Positions 1-8,269 of a stretch of DNA of 64,000 nucleotides are shown one piece after another (positions within the stretch are counted from its first letter, which is position 1; each line of letters begins with the position of its first letter). The stretch comes from Intrasporangium oryzae NRRL B-24470. Lineage in GTDB: Bacteria; Actinomycetota; Actinomycetes; Actinomycetales; Dermatophilaceae. The stretch spans positions 55,378 through 119,377 of the forward strand of contig NZ_AWSA01000009.1 of NCBI RefSeq assembly GCF_000576595.1, in the 5' to 3' direction. The position numbers were made by a program, and so were the translations under genes. Below the pieces are notes generated by a model. That model was not told where the DNA came from. It did no database searches and saw only the letters and a program-made list of their open reading frames with translations.

Positions 1-801
1 GCCTACCCGAAGTTCGACATGGACATCCCGGACATCTATCGGGTCCAGCTGTGGAAGCAGGCCTTCGAGAAGGGTGGTCCGGCGGACTTCAACATGCTGT
101 GGCTCTCCAGCGACCACACCGGCGGTCCGCCTGACGCCCGGGCCATGGTGGCCGACGGCGATCTGGCGACCGGCCAGATCGTGGACGAGATCTCGCACAG
201 CAAGTACTGGAAGGACTCCGCGATCTTCGTGGTCGAGGACGACAGCCAGGACGGTGCCGACCACGTCGACGGTCACCGCGCCCCGATCCAGGTCATCAGC
301 CCTTGGGCCGCGCACGGCGCAGTGATCAACACCTACTACTCGCAGATCAACCTGGTCCGGACCATCCAGCAGATTCTCGGCGCGCAGCCACTGAACCAGA
401 AGCTCGCCGCCGCGACGCCGATGTACGACGCGTTCCAGTCCAAGCCGGACTTCACGCCGTTCACGGCTGTCCCGAACCAGATCTCGCTGACCGAACACGT
501 CACGCCCGCCCCCACGTGTGGCGCCGACACCCCAGCCGGCGCGAACGGCACCCCCGCGGCACAGGCGGCGGAGACAGCTGTCCCCGCCTCCCGGCAGAAG
601 GTCGCGGCCCAGTGGGCGGACTGGAACAAGGCGCAGGGCTACAACCTGCCCAACGGGCAGCAGGACTCGGCCAACCCGGCCTTGATGAACCGGTACATCT
701 GGTACCAGGGCCACAACTTCAACCTGCCCTACCCGGGCGACGCTCAGGTCTACGCCCCGTCGCAGGTCCCCGGCGGCACCGTCGCAACCAGCGACCGCTG
801 A
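1..801 (+). CDS. Secreted phosphoesterase / alkaline phosphatase family protein, C-terminal part
   Basis: The frame is open from the first base, so this is the 3' part of a gene that starts outside the window; 266 codons are visible. The run SSDHTGG near the start, then VVEDDSQDG and VDGHRAP, are the metal-site segments of the phosphoesterase family (phospholipase C/acid phosphatase-like, PF04185). This wording is typical of the C-terminal half of proteins that fuse a YncE-type beta-propeller to an alkaline-phosphatase-fold domain; the propeller would lie upstream and cannot be seen. Such proteins are usually exported and cleave phosphate esters outside the cell. The last ~90 residues are Ala/Pro/Gly-rich and probably a linker or cell-wall tail. 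A 13-bp perfect hairpin follows at 841-871. Confidence 0.8.
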   Translation, partial: AYPKFDMDIPDIYRVQLWKQAFEKGGPADFNMLWLSSDHTGGPPDARAMVADGDLATGQIVDEISHSKYWKDSAIFVVEDDSQDGADHVDGHRAPIQVISPWAAHGAVINTYYSQINLVRTIQQILGAQPLNQKLAAATPMYDAFQSKPDFTPFTAVPNQISLTEHVTPAPTCGADTPAGANGTPAAQAAETAVPASRQKVAAQWADWNKAQGYNLPNGQQDSANPALMNRYIWYQGHNFNLPYPGDAQVYAPSQVPGGTVATSDR

Positions 802-840
802 CGATCCGCGGGCAACAACCGACCGGATAGACGCACGAAC

Positions 841-871
841 CGGCGGCCGCCGAATCCCTCGGCGGCCGCCG
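841..871 (+). terminator. Perfect GC hairpin after the phosphoesterase
   Basis: A 13-bp perfect inverted repeat (841-853 with 859-871) encloses a 5-base loop. It lies 40 bases after the stop codon at 801. There is no T-run, as is common for actinobacterial terminators. The opposite strand carries the thioredoxin-like remnant, which converges on it, so it may act for both strands. Confidence 0.6.
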
Positions 872-886
872 GCCATGCACGTCTCA

Positions 887-1070
887 CGACAGGCACCGCC
901 ACCAGCTGGGCCACCGTCGGGGACCCGGCTCGGCCCTCCGGAGTCGCAAAGACGCGACAGGCGAGGGCCGGCTGCTCGTTCCCCGTCGCGAACGGGTCGC
1001 TCCCGTCCAGAAGGATCGTGGGAGAGCCGATGAAGCCGAGGCGCTCTGCCTCCTCGGGCGTCGTCCGCTG
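887..1070 (-). pseudogene. Fragment of a small thioredoxin-like protein
   Basis: Read on the minus strand from 1070, the frame gives TPEEAERLGFIGSPTILL, then GSDPFATG and ACRVFATPEGRAGSPTVAQL. This is the typical C-terminal half of the ~90-residue thioredoxin-fold proteins common in actinobacteria beside mercury/arsenic-type genes. The N-terminal half with the redox Cys pair is missing: the piece starts 6 bases beyond the stop of the DUF2703 gene and has no usable start codon. The frame runs on past the normal end without a stop. It looks like a truncated remnant left by a deletion that joined it to the DUF2703 gene. Family recognition is from memory of the motif. Confidence 0.65.
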
Positions 1071-1076
1071 ACATCG

Positions 1077-1487
1077 CTATCGGGTGACTTGAGGTGTCGA
1101 CTCGTCGAGCATCTCTGCCGCAGCCAACAGCCCCGCCTTGACGATCAGCCTCTCGGGGATGGTCTCGAACGTCGTGCCGTGGATCTCCAGGGTCCGGCAA
1201 TCGGAGTCGCCGCACACCGAGCAGCAGCGGCTGCTGCCGACGCTCCCGCTCAGCCAATCCTCTATGGACTTCCCAGCGACCCAGATGCGGTTGGACTCGA
1301 GGGGGGTGGCTGAGAAGGCGGACTCGTCTATGTCTGCGACCTCGAGCTGCGGCTCGATTCCCTGCGGGGCGAGCACGCGGAGGAGGGTTTCAGTGGCCCG
1401 ACGCACCTCTCCTTCAGTCGTGCCGCAACGGGTGCACGTGCAACCGTCCTTGACCAGCCTCTGCCAACGAATCGGTAGTGATGGCAT
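1077..1487 (-). CDS. DUF2703 domain protein
   Basis: The 136-residue protein opens with IRWQRLVKDGCTCTRCG and contains PLESNRIWVAGKSIEDWL, SSRCCSVCGDSDCRT and ERLIVKAGLLAAA, the order of conserved blocks seen in DUF2703 proteins. Eight or so cysteines, including CTCTRC and CCSVCGDSDC, suggest metal or sulfur binding; the family often sits with heavy-metal or thioredoxin-like genes, which fits the thioredoxin-like remnant just downstream. The biochemical role of the family is not established. It is the intact member of what was probably a two-gene unit. Confidence 0.8.
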   Translation of the reverse strand: MPSLPIRWQRLVKDGCTCTRCGTTEGEVRRATETLLRVLAPQGIEPQLEVADIDESAFSATPLESNRIWVAGKSIEDWLSGSVGSSRCCSVCGDSDCRTLEIHGTTFETIPERLIVKAGLLAAAEMLDESTPQVTR

Positions 1488-1761
1488 CTCGCATCCTCTC
1501 CTCAGAGCACAGGCAACGATGCCCGTCGTCGGCGGCCGGCGACAGGGTCGAAGGTCACGCCGATGGGCGGCCGGGGAACTGGCCTGGCTCAGCCGATGCC
1601 GGCCTCGATGAGCCGAGCAGCCGGGCGGTCACAGCGTCGCGTTGCTGCGGCCCCGACGTGATTCCGCAGATGCGGATCGTCCGGCCACGGCGGCGACCGT
1701 GAACGCGGAGTCGCGCCCTCATGCTCCTCGTGACCCCAACGACAAGGTGGTGGGTGAGGTG
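1488..1761. other. Gene-free stretch upstream of DUF2703
   Basis: No convincing gene was found on either strand between the DUF2703 start and the phosphoesterase remnant. The long frames here have atypical composition and no recognisable motif. Together with its broken neighbours, the stretch reads as degenerate accessory DNA. Confidence 0.4.
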
Positions 1762-2110
1762 CTATCCGTTCCAGCCGTTGTTGTAGACGTCGAGGCCGAA
1801 CCGGTTGAGGCCGGCGGTCTGGGCATACCCGAGGTAGGGGAGCCGGAAGATGCCCTCGATCGAGGCGAGCAGCGAGTAGTGGTTGTAGCTGGTGGTGCTC
1901 CAGGTGTTCGGCGCGACGTAGGGGGACATGACGAGCGCCCGATTCGGCCACCGCCGAGGCCGGTGATTCCGGGCAGTGGGCTGTTGGAGCCGGGGCCCTC
2001 CCCGCAGCAGGCGGACGCGTCGGACTGCGGGGACTCATACCGGAACTCGCACTCATGGGCACCGACGCCAACCACGGATCCGTCCGGCTCCCAACCCGCA
2101 GAGGAGAGTT
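1762..2110 (-). pseudogene. Frameshifted C-terminal remnant of a phosphoesterase
   Basis: On the minus strand one frame reads HECEFRYESPQSDASACCGEG and LPGITGLGGGRIG, then the sense jumps to another frame that gives ALVMSPYVAPNTWSTTSYNH, LASIEGIFRLPYLGYA and LNRFGLDVYNNGWNG before a TAG at 1762-1764. Together they form the C-terminal end of a PF04185 phosphoesterase. The two halves would join if one G were restored near 1938-1941 (minus-strand run GGG where GGGG is needed). The 5' part of the gene is absent; an in-frame stop lies about 15 bases further upstream. It is one of three phosphoesterase-family sequences within 6 kb. Confidence 0.75.
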
Positions 2111-2149
2111 CACACTCCGTTCATCCTGACGGAGGCCCTGTCCGGCGGG

Positions 2150-2579
2150 TCAGGAATCCATGACGTTGGTGCCGTCGGAGAGCACCGGCGAGATGAGACC
2201 GAACACGTTCCCGTCCGGGTCCACCAGATACCCCACCCGACCGATGCCCGGCATGTCCGCGAGCGGGAGCGCCTCGGCGCCGCCCAGCTCCAGTCCCTTC
2301 TGGAACACGTCGTCGACCCTCCCGTCAACACCGACGACGAAGTCGCACCCGTTGACCGGAGCTCCGCGGTCCGGGGCAGGGCCCTGACGCTGGGTGAGCC
2401 CACCATTGATGCCCCGCCCGGGAGCGGTCACACCGATCGCTCCCTCACCGGTGTCGATGGCCCAGTACGTCATGTCACCGAACTGCTTGAACGTCCACCC
2501 CGAGCAGGGCGCCGTAGAAGTCGATGAGCCGCTGCGGCTCGGACGCGTGGATCTCGAAATGCACGACGAGGTTCGCCAT
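2150..2579 (-). pseudogene. VOC (glyoxalase/bleomycin resistance) protein, broken by a frameshift
   Basis: A good ribosome site (GGGAGG) precedes an ATG at 2579 that opens MANLVVHFEIHASEPQRLID followed by FYGALLG, the classic first beta-alpha unit of the vicinal oxygen chelate fold. After GALLG the frame is lost: the downstream part (WTFKQFGDMTYWAIDTGEGA up to YLVDPDGNVFGLI) is in another frame. A run of four C at 2498-2501 (plus strand) carries one base too many; three would restore a ~143-residue protein. Either this is a recent frameshift mutation in a homopolymer or a sequencing error. The rest of the gene is undamaged, so decay would be recent. Confidence 0.75.
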
Positions 2580-2724
2580 GACGCCTCCCTTGGCCAGTCC
2601 ACCGCACGCTACGCCCGGCGTCCCGACACGGTCCAGAGCTCATCCCGGCGGCCTGGGTGTTGATGGCGCCCCGCTCGGACCGCTACTCACCCGCGGACGG
2701 AGCGGCGGCCACGCAGGGTGTCGG

Positions 2725-3054
2725 CTACTTTCCGCGCAGGCCGATGGGGTTGCCTTCGGGGTCTGCGAGCACGCACACCCGTGCGCCGGGTGCGACCTGA
2801 CGTGGCGCGTCACGTTCGGTGGCTCCGGCCGCGAGGAGGGTCGCCCGGGTCGCGTCAAGATCCTCCACATCGGCAAAAGCCACCGGGCCACCACCCGTCC
2901 CGGCCGGGTTGAGAGCGACCTCGAAACCGTCGACGTTGTACCCGACGTAGTAGGGCTCGTCCGTATGCGGTGCACCGAGCAACGCCGTGTACACAGCCTT
3001 CGTGGCGTCCAGATCGGACACCGGGATCACCATGCTGCGGATCGTGGGGCTCAT
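2725..3054 (-). CDS. VOC family protein
   Basis: A 109-residue glyoxalase-fold protein. It starts MSPTIRSMVIPVSDLDATKA at the ATG at 3054, which has GGAGG 8 bases upstream; a GTG at 3063 is a less likely start. The tail VCVLADPEGNPIGLRGK contains the DPEGN metal-ligand segment of the VOC fold. These proteins bind a metal and act as dioxygenases, isomerases or antibiotic-binding proteins; the substrate cannot be predicted. It lies in a row of three VOC genes on the same strand, each with its own ribosome site and a gap of 145 bases or more, so they look like tandem family members, not an operon. Confidence 0.85.
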   Translation of the reverse strand: MSPTIRSMVIPVSDLDATKAVYTALLGAPHTDEPYYVGYNVDGFEVALNPAGTGGGPVAFADVEDLDATRATLLAAGATERDAPRQVAPGARVCVLADPEGNPIGLRGK

Positions 3055-3234
3055 CTTCGTCACCTCCGAGTCAGGACGGTCACCTCGCCGACCGCCACCG
3101 TGCCGATGATGAACAGGCTACGAGCCGCTCGGTGACCAGGCCCGCCGAATCCCCCCACCGCGACCCGCCTGGCCACGGAGTGGTGCCGCGCAGGACCGAG
3201 TGGGCCGTGCGGGCGATCCGGAGTCAGCGGCCTC

Positions 3235-3627
3235 CTAGTACGCCGCGCCCTTGCGCCAGGCCATCTCCTGCAGCTCGAAGGTGTTGCCGTCAGGATCGGA
3301 GAAGTCCGCTCCTTTGACACCGCCCCCGAAGTCCCGGATCTCGCCGACGTCGACGCCCCGGCGGACAAGCTCGGCGCGAGCCTCGGTGATGTCCTCCACG
3401 ACCAGGTGCAAGCCTCGAGCACTGCCGGGTTCTCCCGCGTACACGTCCAATCCTGTCCCGAAACCGACCGAACAACCCGAGCCCTCCGGGGTCAGCTGGA
3501 CGACCCGGACGCCCTCGCTGGGCCGCACGTCAACGTCCTTCGTGAAGCCGAGCATGTCCGCGTAGAAGGCGATGGCTCGGTCCACATCCGAGACCGGGAG
3601 CGGGATCAGTTCCAGCTTCATCTGCAT
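3235..3627 (-). CDS. VOC family protein
   Basis: The start is placed at ATG 3627 (MQMKLELIPLPVSDVDRAIA) because GAGGGG lies just upstream; ATG 3621 is an alternative. The 130-residue protein has a full VOC unit: LIPLPVSDVDRAIAFYADML, GLHLVVEDITEARAEL, and FSDPDGNTFELQE near the end. This pattern is close to the common VOC subfamily annotated as glyoxalase-like. It is the intact third member of the local VOC series. The function is not known beyond the fold. Confidence 0.85.
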   Translation of the reverse strand: MQMKLELIPLPVSDVDRAIAFYADMLGFTKDVDVRPSEGVRVVQLTPEGSGCSVGFGTGLDVYAGEPGSARGLHLVVEDITEARAELVRRGVDVGEIRDFGGGVKGADFSDPDGNTFELQEMAWRKGAAY

Positions 3628-3863
3628 AGGTCGAGCCCCTCGGTCTGTTGTGGTCCGAGCGATCATTCCACACGGCCGGGCACCGTTCCTGCTGGTACGT
3701 CCGCGTTCGGCGAGCGTTCATCGCCACGCCGCGTCGGGGGCACCCCCGGCCGGGCCGCGCTCCGTAGCGTCGAGGGGCAGAGCAGGGAGAGCGAAGGGCG
3801 CGGCACTGCCCTGCCGCGGATCCCCCGCATCTGATCATCAGCCCTACACCCCGAGGAGTTCCC

Positions 3864-5879
3864 ATGGTCAATCTCGACCGACGCCGCTTTCTCCAGATCG
3901 CCGGCGGGGCGGCCGCCGCGACGATGCTCAACGAGAGCATCGCCAGGGCGGCCACCATCCCGGCCAACCGCGCGACCGGTTCCCTGCAGGATGTCGAGCA
4001 CATCGTCGTCCTCATGCAGGAGAACCGGTCCTTCGAGCACTACCTCGGCAGCCTTCGCGGGGTCCGAGGCTTCGGGGACCCACACCCCGTCCAGCTCCCG
4101 AGTGGAAGGAACGTGTGGCACCAGTCCGACGGGGTGCGCGAGGTCCTTCCGTTCCACCCGACGGTCGATGACCTCGGCGCCGCCTTCCTGGAAGGGCTCC
4201 CCCACAGCTGGACCGACGGACAGGCCGCCGTCAACAAGGGTCGCTACGACGGATGGGTGCCGGCGAAGGGCACCACCACGATGGCGTACCTGAAGCGTCA
4301 GGATGCCGCGTTCCACTACGCGCTCGCCGACGCGTTCACGGTGTGCGATGCCTACTACTGCTCGTTCATCGGCAACACGGACCCGAACCGCTACTACATG
4401 TGGAGCGGCTGGACCGGCAACGACGGCAAGGACGGCGGCCCGGTCCTGTACAACGACGAGCTCGGCTACGACTGGCGCACCTATCCCGAGCGACTGCAGG
4501 AGGCGGGCGTCTCGTGGAAGGTCTACCAGGACGAGGGAACCGGCCTCGATGGTGCCGGCTCATGGGGCTGGACGTCCGATCCCTACATCGGCAACTACGG
4601 CGACAACTCCCTCCTGTACTTCAACAGCTACCGCAACGCCTTGCCGGGGGACGCGCTGTACGAGAAGGCCCGCCGCGGCACGAAGGCCCGGGACGGGCAG
4701 GACTACTTCGAGATTCTTCGCGGCGACGTCATGGCGGACACCCTGCCCTCGGTGAGCTACATCGCGGCCCCCGAGGCCTTCAGCGAGCACTCCAACTGGC
4801 CGACGAACTACGGCGCCTGGTACATCTCCAAGGTCCTCGACACGCTGACCTCGAACCCCGAGGTCTGGGCCAAGACCATCCTGCTCATCACCTACGACGA
4901 GAACGACGGCTTCTTCGACCATCTCGTCCCGCCGCATGCGAACTCGCCTGTCATTCCGGGCGCCTCGACGGTCCCGACCGATCACGAGTTCTACGACGGT
5001 GAGCACGGCCCCGGCGCCTATGGCATGGGGCCGCGAGTGCCGATGTTCGTCGTCTCGCCCTGGAGCACAGGAGGCTGGGTCGCCTCCGAGACGTTCGACC
5101 ACACCTCGATCATCCGCCTCATGGAGGCGCGCTTCGGAGTCAGGGAACCGAACATCACCCCGTGGCGGCGCTCCGTCGCCGGCGACCTGACCTCCGCCTT
5201 CGACTTCTCCAAGACGGTCGAGAAGGTACCCACCCTGCCGAGCACGACGACCTGGAAGCCGTTCGACGACCAGCGCCATCCCTCCTACCGCCCCACACCA
5301 CCGGTCCGGGGATCGATGCCGTCGCAGGAGCCCGGCACCCGCCTCGCCCGCCCCACGCCGTACGACCTGGACGTCAGCGAGCTGCGGTCGAGCGGCGCGG
5401 TCACGGTCGACATCAGCAACCGCGGGCGCCGCGGGGCCCACCTGCAGGCGCGTCTCATCGAGCCTGCCGGCGCGCCGCACAGCTACACCGTCGGGGCAGG
5501 CGACGAGCTGCGGGTCACGTGGCCCGTCGCCGACGCCTACGACGTTCACCTTCACGGCCCGAACGGGTACTTCCGCCGGTTCGCGGGCAACGCCGGCACC
5601 GACCGGGTGCGCGTCGCGGTCACCAGGATCGGACGCACCCTGCGACTCTCGGTGGCCGTCGAGGCGCCGCGGGGCGTCGAGGTCGTCGTCGAGGACGCGT
5701 ACGGCGACCGCACGCGTGTCGGTCAGCGTCCGGTCGTCATCGACACGTCCGCGAACGGCGGCTGGTACGACCTCACCGTCGTCGCCGGCGATTCGACCTT
5801 CCTGCGCACGTTCGCGGGGCACCTCGAGACCGGACATCCTTCCATCAGCGAGCCGGCGCTGGGTCGCACGAACGCCTGA
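3864..5879 (+). CDS. Tat-exported phospholipase C (phosphocholine-specific type)
   Basis: The 671-residue protein starts with a twin-arginine signal (RRRFLQIAGGAAAA) and should be exported folded. Family motifs of bacterial phospholipase C (PF04185) follow: EHIVVLMQENRSFEHYLGSL, FIGNTDPNRYYMWSGW, ITYDENDGFFDHLVPPHANS and RVPMFVVSPWS. Two C-terminal domains, from about residue 500 to the end, match the small beta-sandwich repeats (DUF756) of the phosphocholine-specific subfamily. It would cleave phosphatidylcholine or sphingomyelin-like lipids outside the cell, releasing phosphate for growth. GAGGAG lies 6 bases before the ATG. The gene stands alone and ends before a strong hairpin at 6006-6038. 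Confidence 0.9.
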   Translation: MVNLDRRRFLQIAGGAAAATMLNESIARAATIPANRATGSLQDVEHIVVLMQENRSFEHYLGSLRGVRGFGDPHPVQLPSGRNVWHQSDGVREVLPFHPTVDDLGAAFLEGLPHSWTDGQAAVNKGRYDGWVPAKGTTTMAYLKRQDAAFHYALADAFTVCDAYYCSFIGNTDPNRYYMWSGWTGNDGKDGGPVLYNDELGYDWRTYPERLQEAGVSWKVYQDEGTGLDGAGSWGWTSDPYIGNYGDNSLLYFNSYRNALPGDALYEKARRGTKARDGQDYFEILRGDVMADTLPSVSYIAAPEAFSEHSNWPTNYGAWYISKVLDTLTSNPEVWAKTILLITYDENDGFFDHLVPPHANSPVIPGASTVPTDHEFYDGEHGPGAYGMGPRVPMFVVSPWSTGGWVASETFDHTSIIRLMEARFGVREPNITPWRRSVAGDLTSAFDFSKTVEKVPTLPSTTTWKPFDDQRHPSYRPTPPVRGSMPSQEPGTRLARPTPYDLDVSELRSSGAVTVDISNRGRRGAHLQARLIEPAGAPHSYTVGAGDELRVTWPVADAYDVHLHGPNGYFRRFAGNAGTDRVRVAVTRIGRTLRLSVAVEAPRGVEVVVEDAYGDRTRVGQRPVVIDTSANGGWYDLTVVAGDSTFLRTFAGHLETGHPSISEPALGRTNA

Positions 5880-6005
5880 CCAACCACCCAGGGGTATGCC
5901 GTGGTGTGGCATCCAGGAGGCGGCGCAGGAGGCTCCGCTTCTTGTCCTGGGCCCTTTATTGAGCATGACGCGCTCCGCCCTCCCCGACGCGGTCGCTCGT
6001 GCAGC

Positions 6006-6038
6006 GGCTCCCCACGACGGCATCTGTCGTGGGGAGCC
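6006..6038 (+). terminator. Perfect hairpin downstream of phospholipase C
   Basis: A 13-bp perfect stem (6006-6018 with 6026-6038) with a 7-base loop stands about 130 bases after the phospholipase stop. The spacing is long, but it is the only strong hairpin before the next gene, so it probably terminates readthrough or marks the 3' end of the transcript. Confidence 0.6.
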
Positions 6039-6131
6039 TGGTGAGGCGCTCGGTCGAGGACGCCGCCCGTGGCGGAGCCCCCACGCGAGGGCACCTTGCC
6101 CGAGCACATCGGATGCGGGGAGCATCAGATC

Positions 6132-6326
6132 ATGGACGAAGACGAGGCCAAGGCCATCCACGACGTTCAACACCGCCTGCGCGCGAAGTTTCCCCACCTC
6201 GACCCCGACCGCGTGGATGCCGCCGTCTCCGGCGCGCACGCATCGATGACAGGCCCCATCCGCAGCTTCGTGCCCGTGCTGGTCGAACACGCGGCGCGAG
6301 ACGAGCTCGCCCGCGACCATCCATAG
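6132..6326 (+). CDS. Small three-helix-bundle domain protein
   Basis: The 64-residue protein starts MDEDEAKAIHDVQHRLRAKF and ends with SMTGPIRSFVPVLVEHAARD. This matches the short actinobacterial proteins annotated as three-helix bundle dimerization domain (DUF3562-like), with the conserved pattern of an amphipathic helix, FPHLDPDRVDAAV, and a PIRSFVPVLVE helix. An ATG at 6069 in the same frame exists, but its extra 21 residues do not look like protein. It has no obvious operon partner. Such proteins may dimerise or bind nucleic acid; no function is known. Confidence 0.7.
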   Translation: MDEDEAKAIHDVQHRLRAKFPHLDPDRVDAAVSGAHASMTGPIRSFVPVLVEHAARDELARDHP

Positions 6327-6388
6327 CCTCCGACAGCTGACGAGCTACACGTCGGATGCACCACAGAAGCTCGGTCAGGTGCAGCTCC

Positions 6389-6439
6389 TGGTCGCCCTCT
6401 GGTCGCCTCTGGTCGCCATCTGGTCGCCGTGGGGCGACC
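6389..6439. repeat. Tandem TGGTCGCC repeats plus an inverted copy
   Basis: TGGTCGCC occurs at 6389, 6400, 6410 and 6421, 10-11 bases apart, and is followed by the inverted copy GGCGACC at 6433-6439. The ~10.5-base spacing puts the copies on one face of the helix. The array lies between two converging genes. Confidence 0.6.
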
Positions 6440-6547
6440 GGGCGCGGCCTCGGCTGGTTCATGCCCGCGGTTGGGGCGACCTGGATGCTCGCCTCTGTCG
6501 TGTCGCTGGCAAGCAACCGATCACCACGAGCCCGTCATCGCGTCCTA

Positions 6548-7357
6548 CTACGTGCCGGCCAACGCGGCCACCATCGGGGCCAGACGCTCGGCACAGCCAG
6601 CGCCGAGGACGACGTAGGAGTAGCCGATCTCCTCACGCCGGCGCTGGATCTCCTCGGCGGCGGCCGCCGGGTCATCCGGCAGGATCGCCAGCGAGTCCGC
6701 CTCCCGCAGCTCGGCCGGATGGGTGTCCCGCGGGGACGCCATGAACGGGGCCACGTCGTCGCCGACGACGGGGACGTGGAGCGCGAGCTCGACGTCCCGC
6801 ACGGCCCGGAAATCCCGGGCCAGCCGTTCGATGTCTGCGCGTGTGTCGCCCGGCAGCATCGCGAAGGTGACCGTGTCGGCGACGTCGCCGGCCAGCGCTC
6901 GGGCCCGTGGCCCCCGAACGGCCATGACAACAGGTGTGTGCAGGTCGGCGCCGTCCAGGTCGCGCAGCCTCTCCACCGTTTCGCGCACCTGGGCCAACCG
7001 GTCCCTCGGAGACGTGACGGGCATTCCGAGTTCTCGGAGCTCGTCCTCGATCCCGGGCCGGCCCGTGCCGATGCCCATCTCGAAGCGACCCTCGGTGAGC
7101 ACCGACATCGAGTGCGCCTCCCACGCGGGCATCCAGGCCGGACGCAGTGGCGAGGCGTAGACCCACGTGCCGACGCGCAGGTCCGTCTCGACCGCTGCCA
7201 TGGCGAGCGTAGGGACCGGCGACGGCTGCCACTGCGGCACGTCGGGCATGAGCAGCGTCGAGTAACCAGCGTCGGCGATGCGCCGGGCCTGGTCGCGCCA
7301 CGTGGACAGGTCGGTCAGCACCGGGGCAACGACCCCGAATCGAAACGGTCTGGTCAT
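6548..7357 (-). CDS. LLM-class flavin/F420-dependent oxidoreductase
   Basis: The start MTRPFRFGVVAPVLTDLSTW (ATG at 7357, with GGAGA upstream) is typical of the luciferase-like monooxygenase superfamily that uses coenzyme F420. The 269-residue TIM-barrel protein has DAGYSTLLMPDVPQWQPSPV, EGRFEMGIGTGRPGIEDELR and a C-terminal EEIQRRREEIGYSYVVLG. Actinobacterial members reduce or oxidise small molecules, including quinones and drugs; the substrate is unknown. The longer frame up to 7423 has no ribosome site and reads as low-complexity sequence. The gene is monocistronic and converges with the small gene at 6132-6326. Confidence 0.85.
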   Translation of the reverse strand: MTRPFRFGVVAPVLTDLSTWRDQARRIADAGYSTLLMPDVPQWQPSPVPTLAMAAVETDLRVGTWVYASPLRPAWMPAWEAHSMSVLTEGRFEMGIGTGRPGIEDELRELGMPVTSPRDRLAQVRETVERLRDLDGADLHTPVVMAVRGPRARALAGDVADTVTFAMLPGDTRADIERLARDFRAVRDVELALHVPVVGDDVAPFMASPRDTHPAELREADSLAILPDDPAAAAEEIQRRREEIGYSYVVLGAGCAERLAPMVAALAGT

Positions 7358-7618
7358 CTCTGGTCTCCGTTCACGCGGCTCACACGCGCCCCTCGGGTGC
7401 AGCGTGCGACTTGCCTGTCTCACACGACCGGTCTCTCACCATGACAACGAAGGACGTGACCCGGAAACGACAAGGCCGCCTCACACCGATCACATCACGG
7501 GCCATCAACGACGAGTGGCTCCGTGACCCTTCGGCGGAGGACGACAGCTCGGTATGCCGCTGAGGCCGACCTCCGGCATCAGGCCCCGGAGCGGGGGCCA
7601 CCGTGCAACGATCTGCGC

Positions 7619-7783
7619 ATGACTGGTCCGGATCAGCCATCCTCTGCGGCCGAGCTCGAGCAGGTGGCCCGCACTCCCGGGGCGACTCCCGGGGCGACTC
7701 CCGGGGGCCAGCCCACCCTGCACCGGGCGATCGCAGCGGTGGTCCGGGCCGCCCTCCACGGGCTCGAAGGCGGCCCGTCATGA
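7619..7783 (+). CDS. Small hypothetical protein coupled to the DUF1622 gene
   Basis: A 54-residue frame begins MTGPDQPSSAAELEQVARTP, has a short GATPGATPGG repeat and ends LHRAIAAVVRAALHGLEGGP. Its stop TGA overlaps the ATG of the next gene (ATGA), which suggests translational coupling. The helical C-terminus is plausible as protein, but there is no recognised family and the upstream ribosome site is weak. It may be only a leader frame. Confidence 0.4.
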   Translation: MTGPDQPSSAAELEQVARTPGATPGATPGGQPTLHRAIAAVVRAALHGLEGGPS

Positions 7784-8133
7784 ACTTCGGCGACGGCGTC
7801 GAGCTGGCCGGCAAGGCCATCGACACGGCGGGCGTGGCCGTCCTCGTCATAGGCGCCGCGCTGGCCGCCTGGCGCGCGCTCGGCAACGCCCGCGCCAAGG
7901 TGCCGGACACCTACCGCCGGTTCCGCCAGCAGCTCGGCCGCACGATCCTGCTCGGCCTGGAGCTGCTCGTCGCGGCCGACATCATCCGCACCGTCGCGGT
8001 CACCCCGACGCTGGAGAGCGTCGCCGTCCTCGGTCTCATCGTCGCCATCCGGACCTTCCTCAGCTTCTCCCTCGAGCTCGAGATCACCGGTCGGTGGCCC
8101 TGGCAGAAGGACACCGACGCTCCCGCCGAGTGA
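7780..8133 (+). CDS. DUF1622 membrane protein
   Basis: A 117-residue protein with three hydrophobic segments (about residues 15-33, 53-72 and 78-95). It contains YRRFRQQLGRTILLGLELLV, ADIIRTVAVTPTLESV and the ending LEITGRWPWQ, the conserved order in DUF1622 inner-membrane proteins. Function is unknown; members often lie near stress or envelope genes. The start ATG overlaps the stop of the preceding small frame. A strong terminator follows at 8221-8245. Confidence 0.85.
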   Translation: MNFGDGVELAGKAIDTAGVAVLVIGAALAAWRALGNARAKVPDTYRRFRQQLGRTILLGLELLVAADIIRTVAVTPTLESVAVLGLIVAIRTFLSFSLELEITGRWPWQKDTDAPAE

Positions 8134-8220
8134 CGACACTCCCGGAGAAACGACCGGCATGGCCCCGAATCGGGTCGTCCGGCCAAGGGGGCGAGGGGCC
8201 TCTCCGAGAGCCCACAGCGT

Positions 8221-8245
8221 GAAGCCCCCAGCTGCTGGGGGCTTC
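8221..8245 (+). terminator. Bidirectional terminator
   Basis: A perfect 10-bp stem (8221-8230 with 8236-8245) with a 5-base loop lies between two convergent genes, DUF1622 on the plus strand and a small membrane protein ending at 8270 on the minus strand, and can serve both. Confidence 0.8.
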
Positions 8246-8269
8246 ACCGACCCTCACCTCTTCTCGTGA

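Noticed and set aside
4560..6320. 586-codon minus-strand frame opposite phospholipase C
   Set aside because: Arg/Asp/Gly-rich shadow of a gene with a Tat signal and phosphoesterase motifs.
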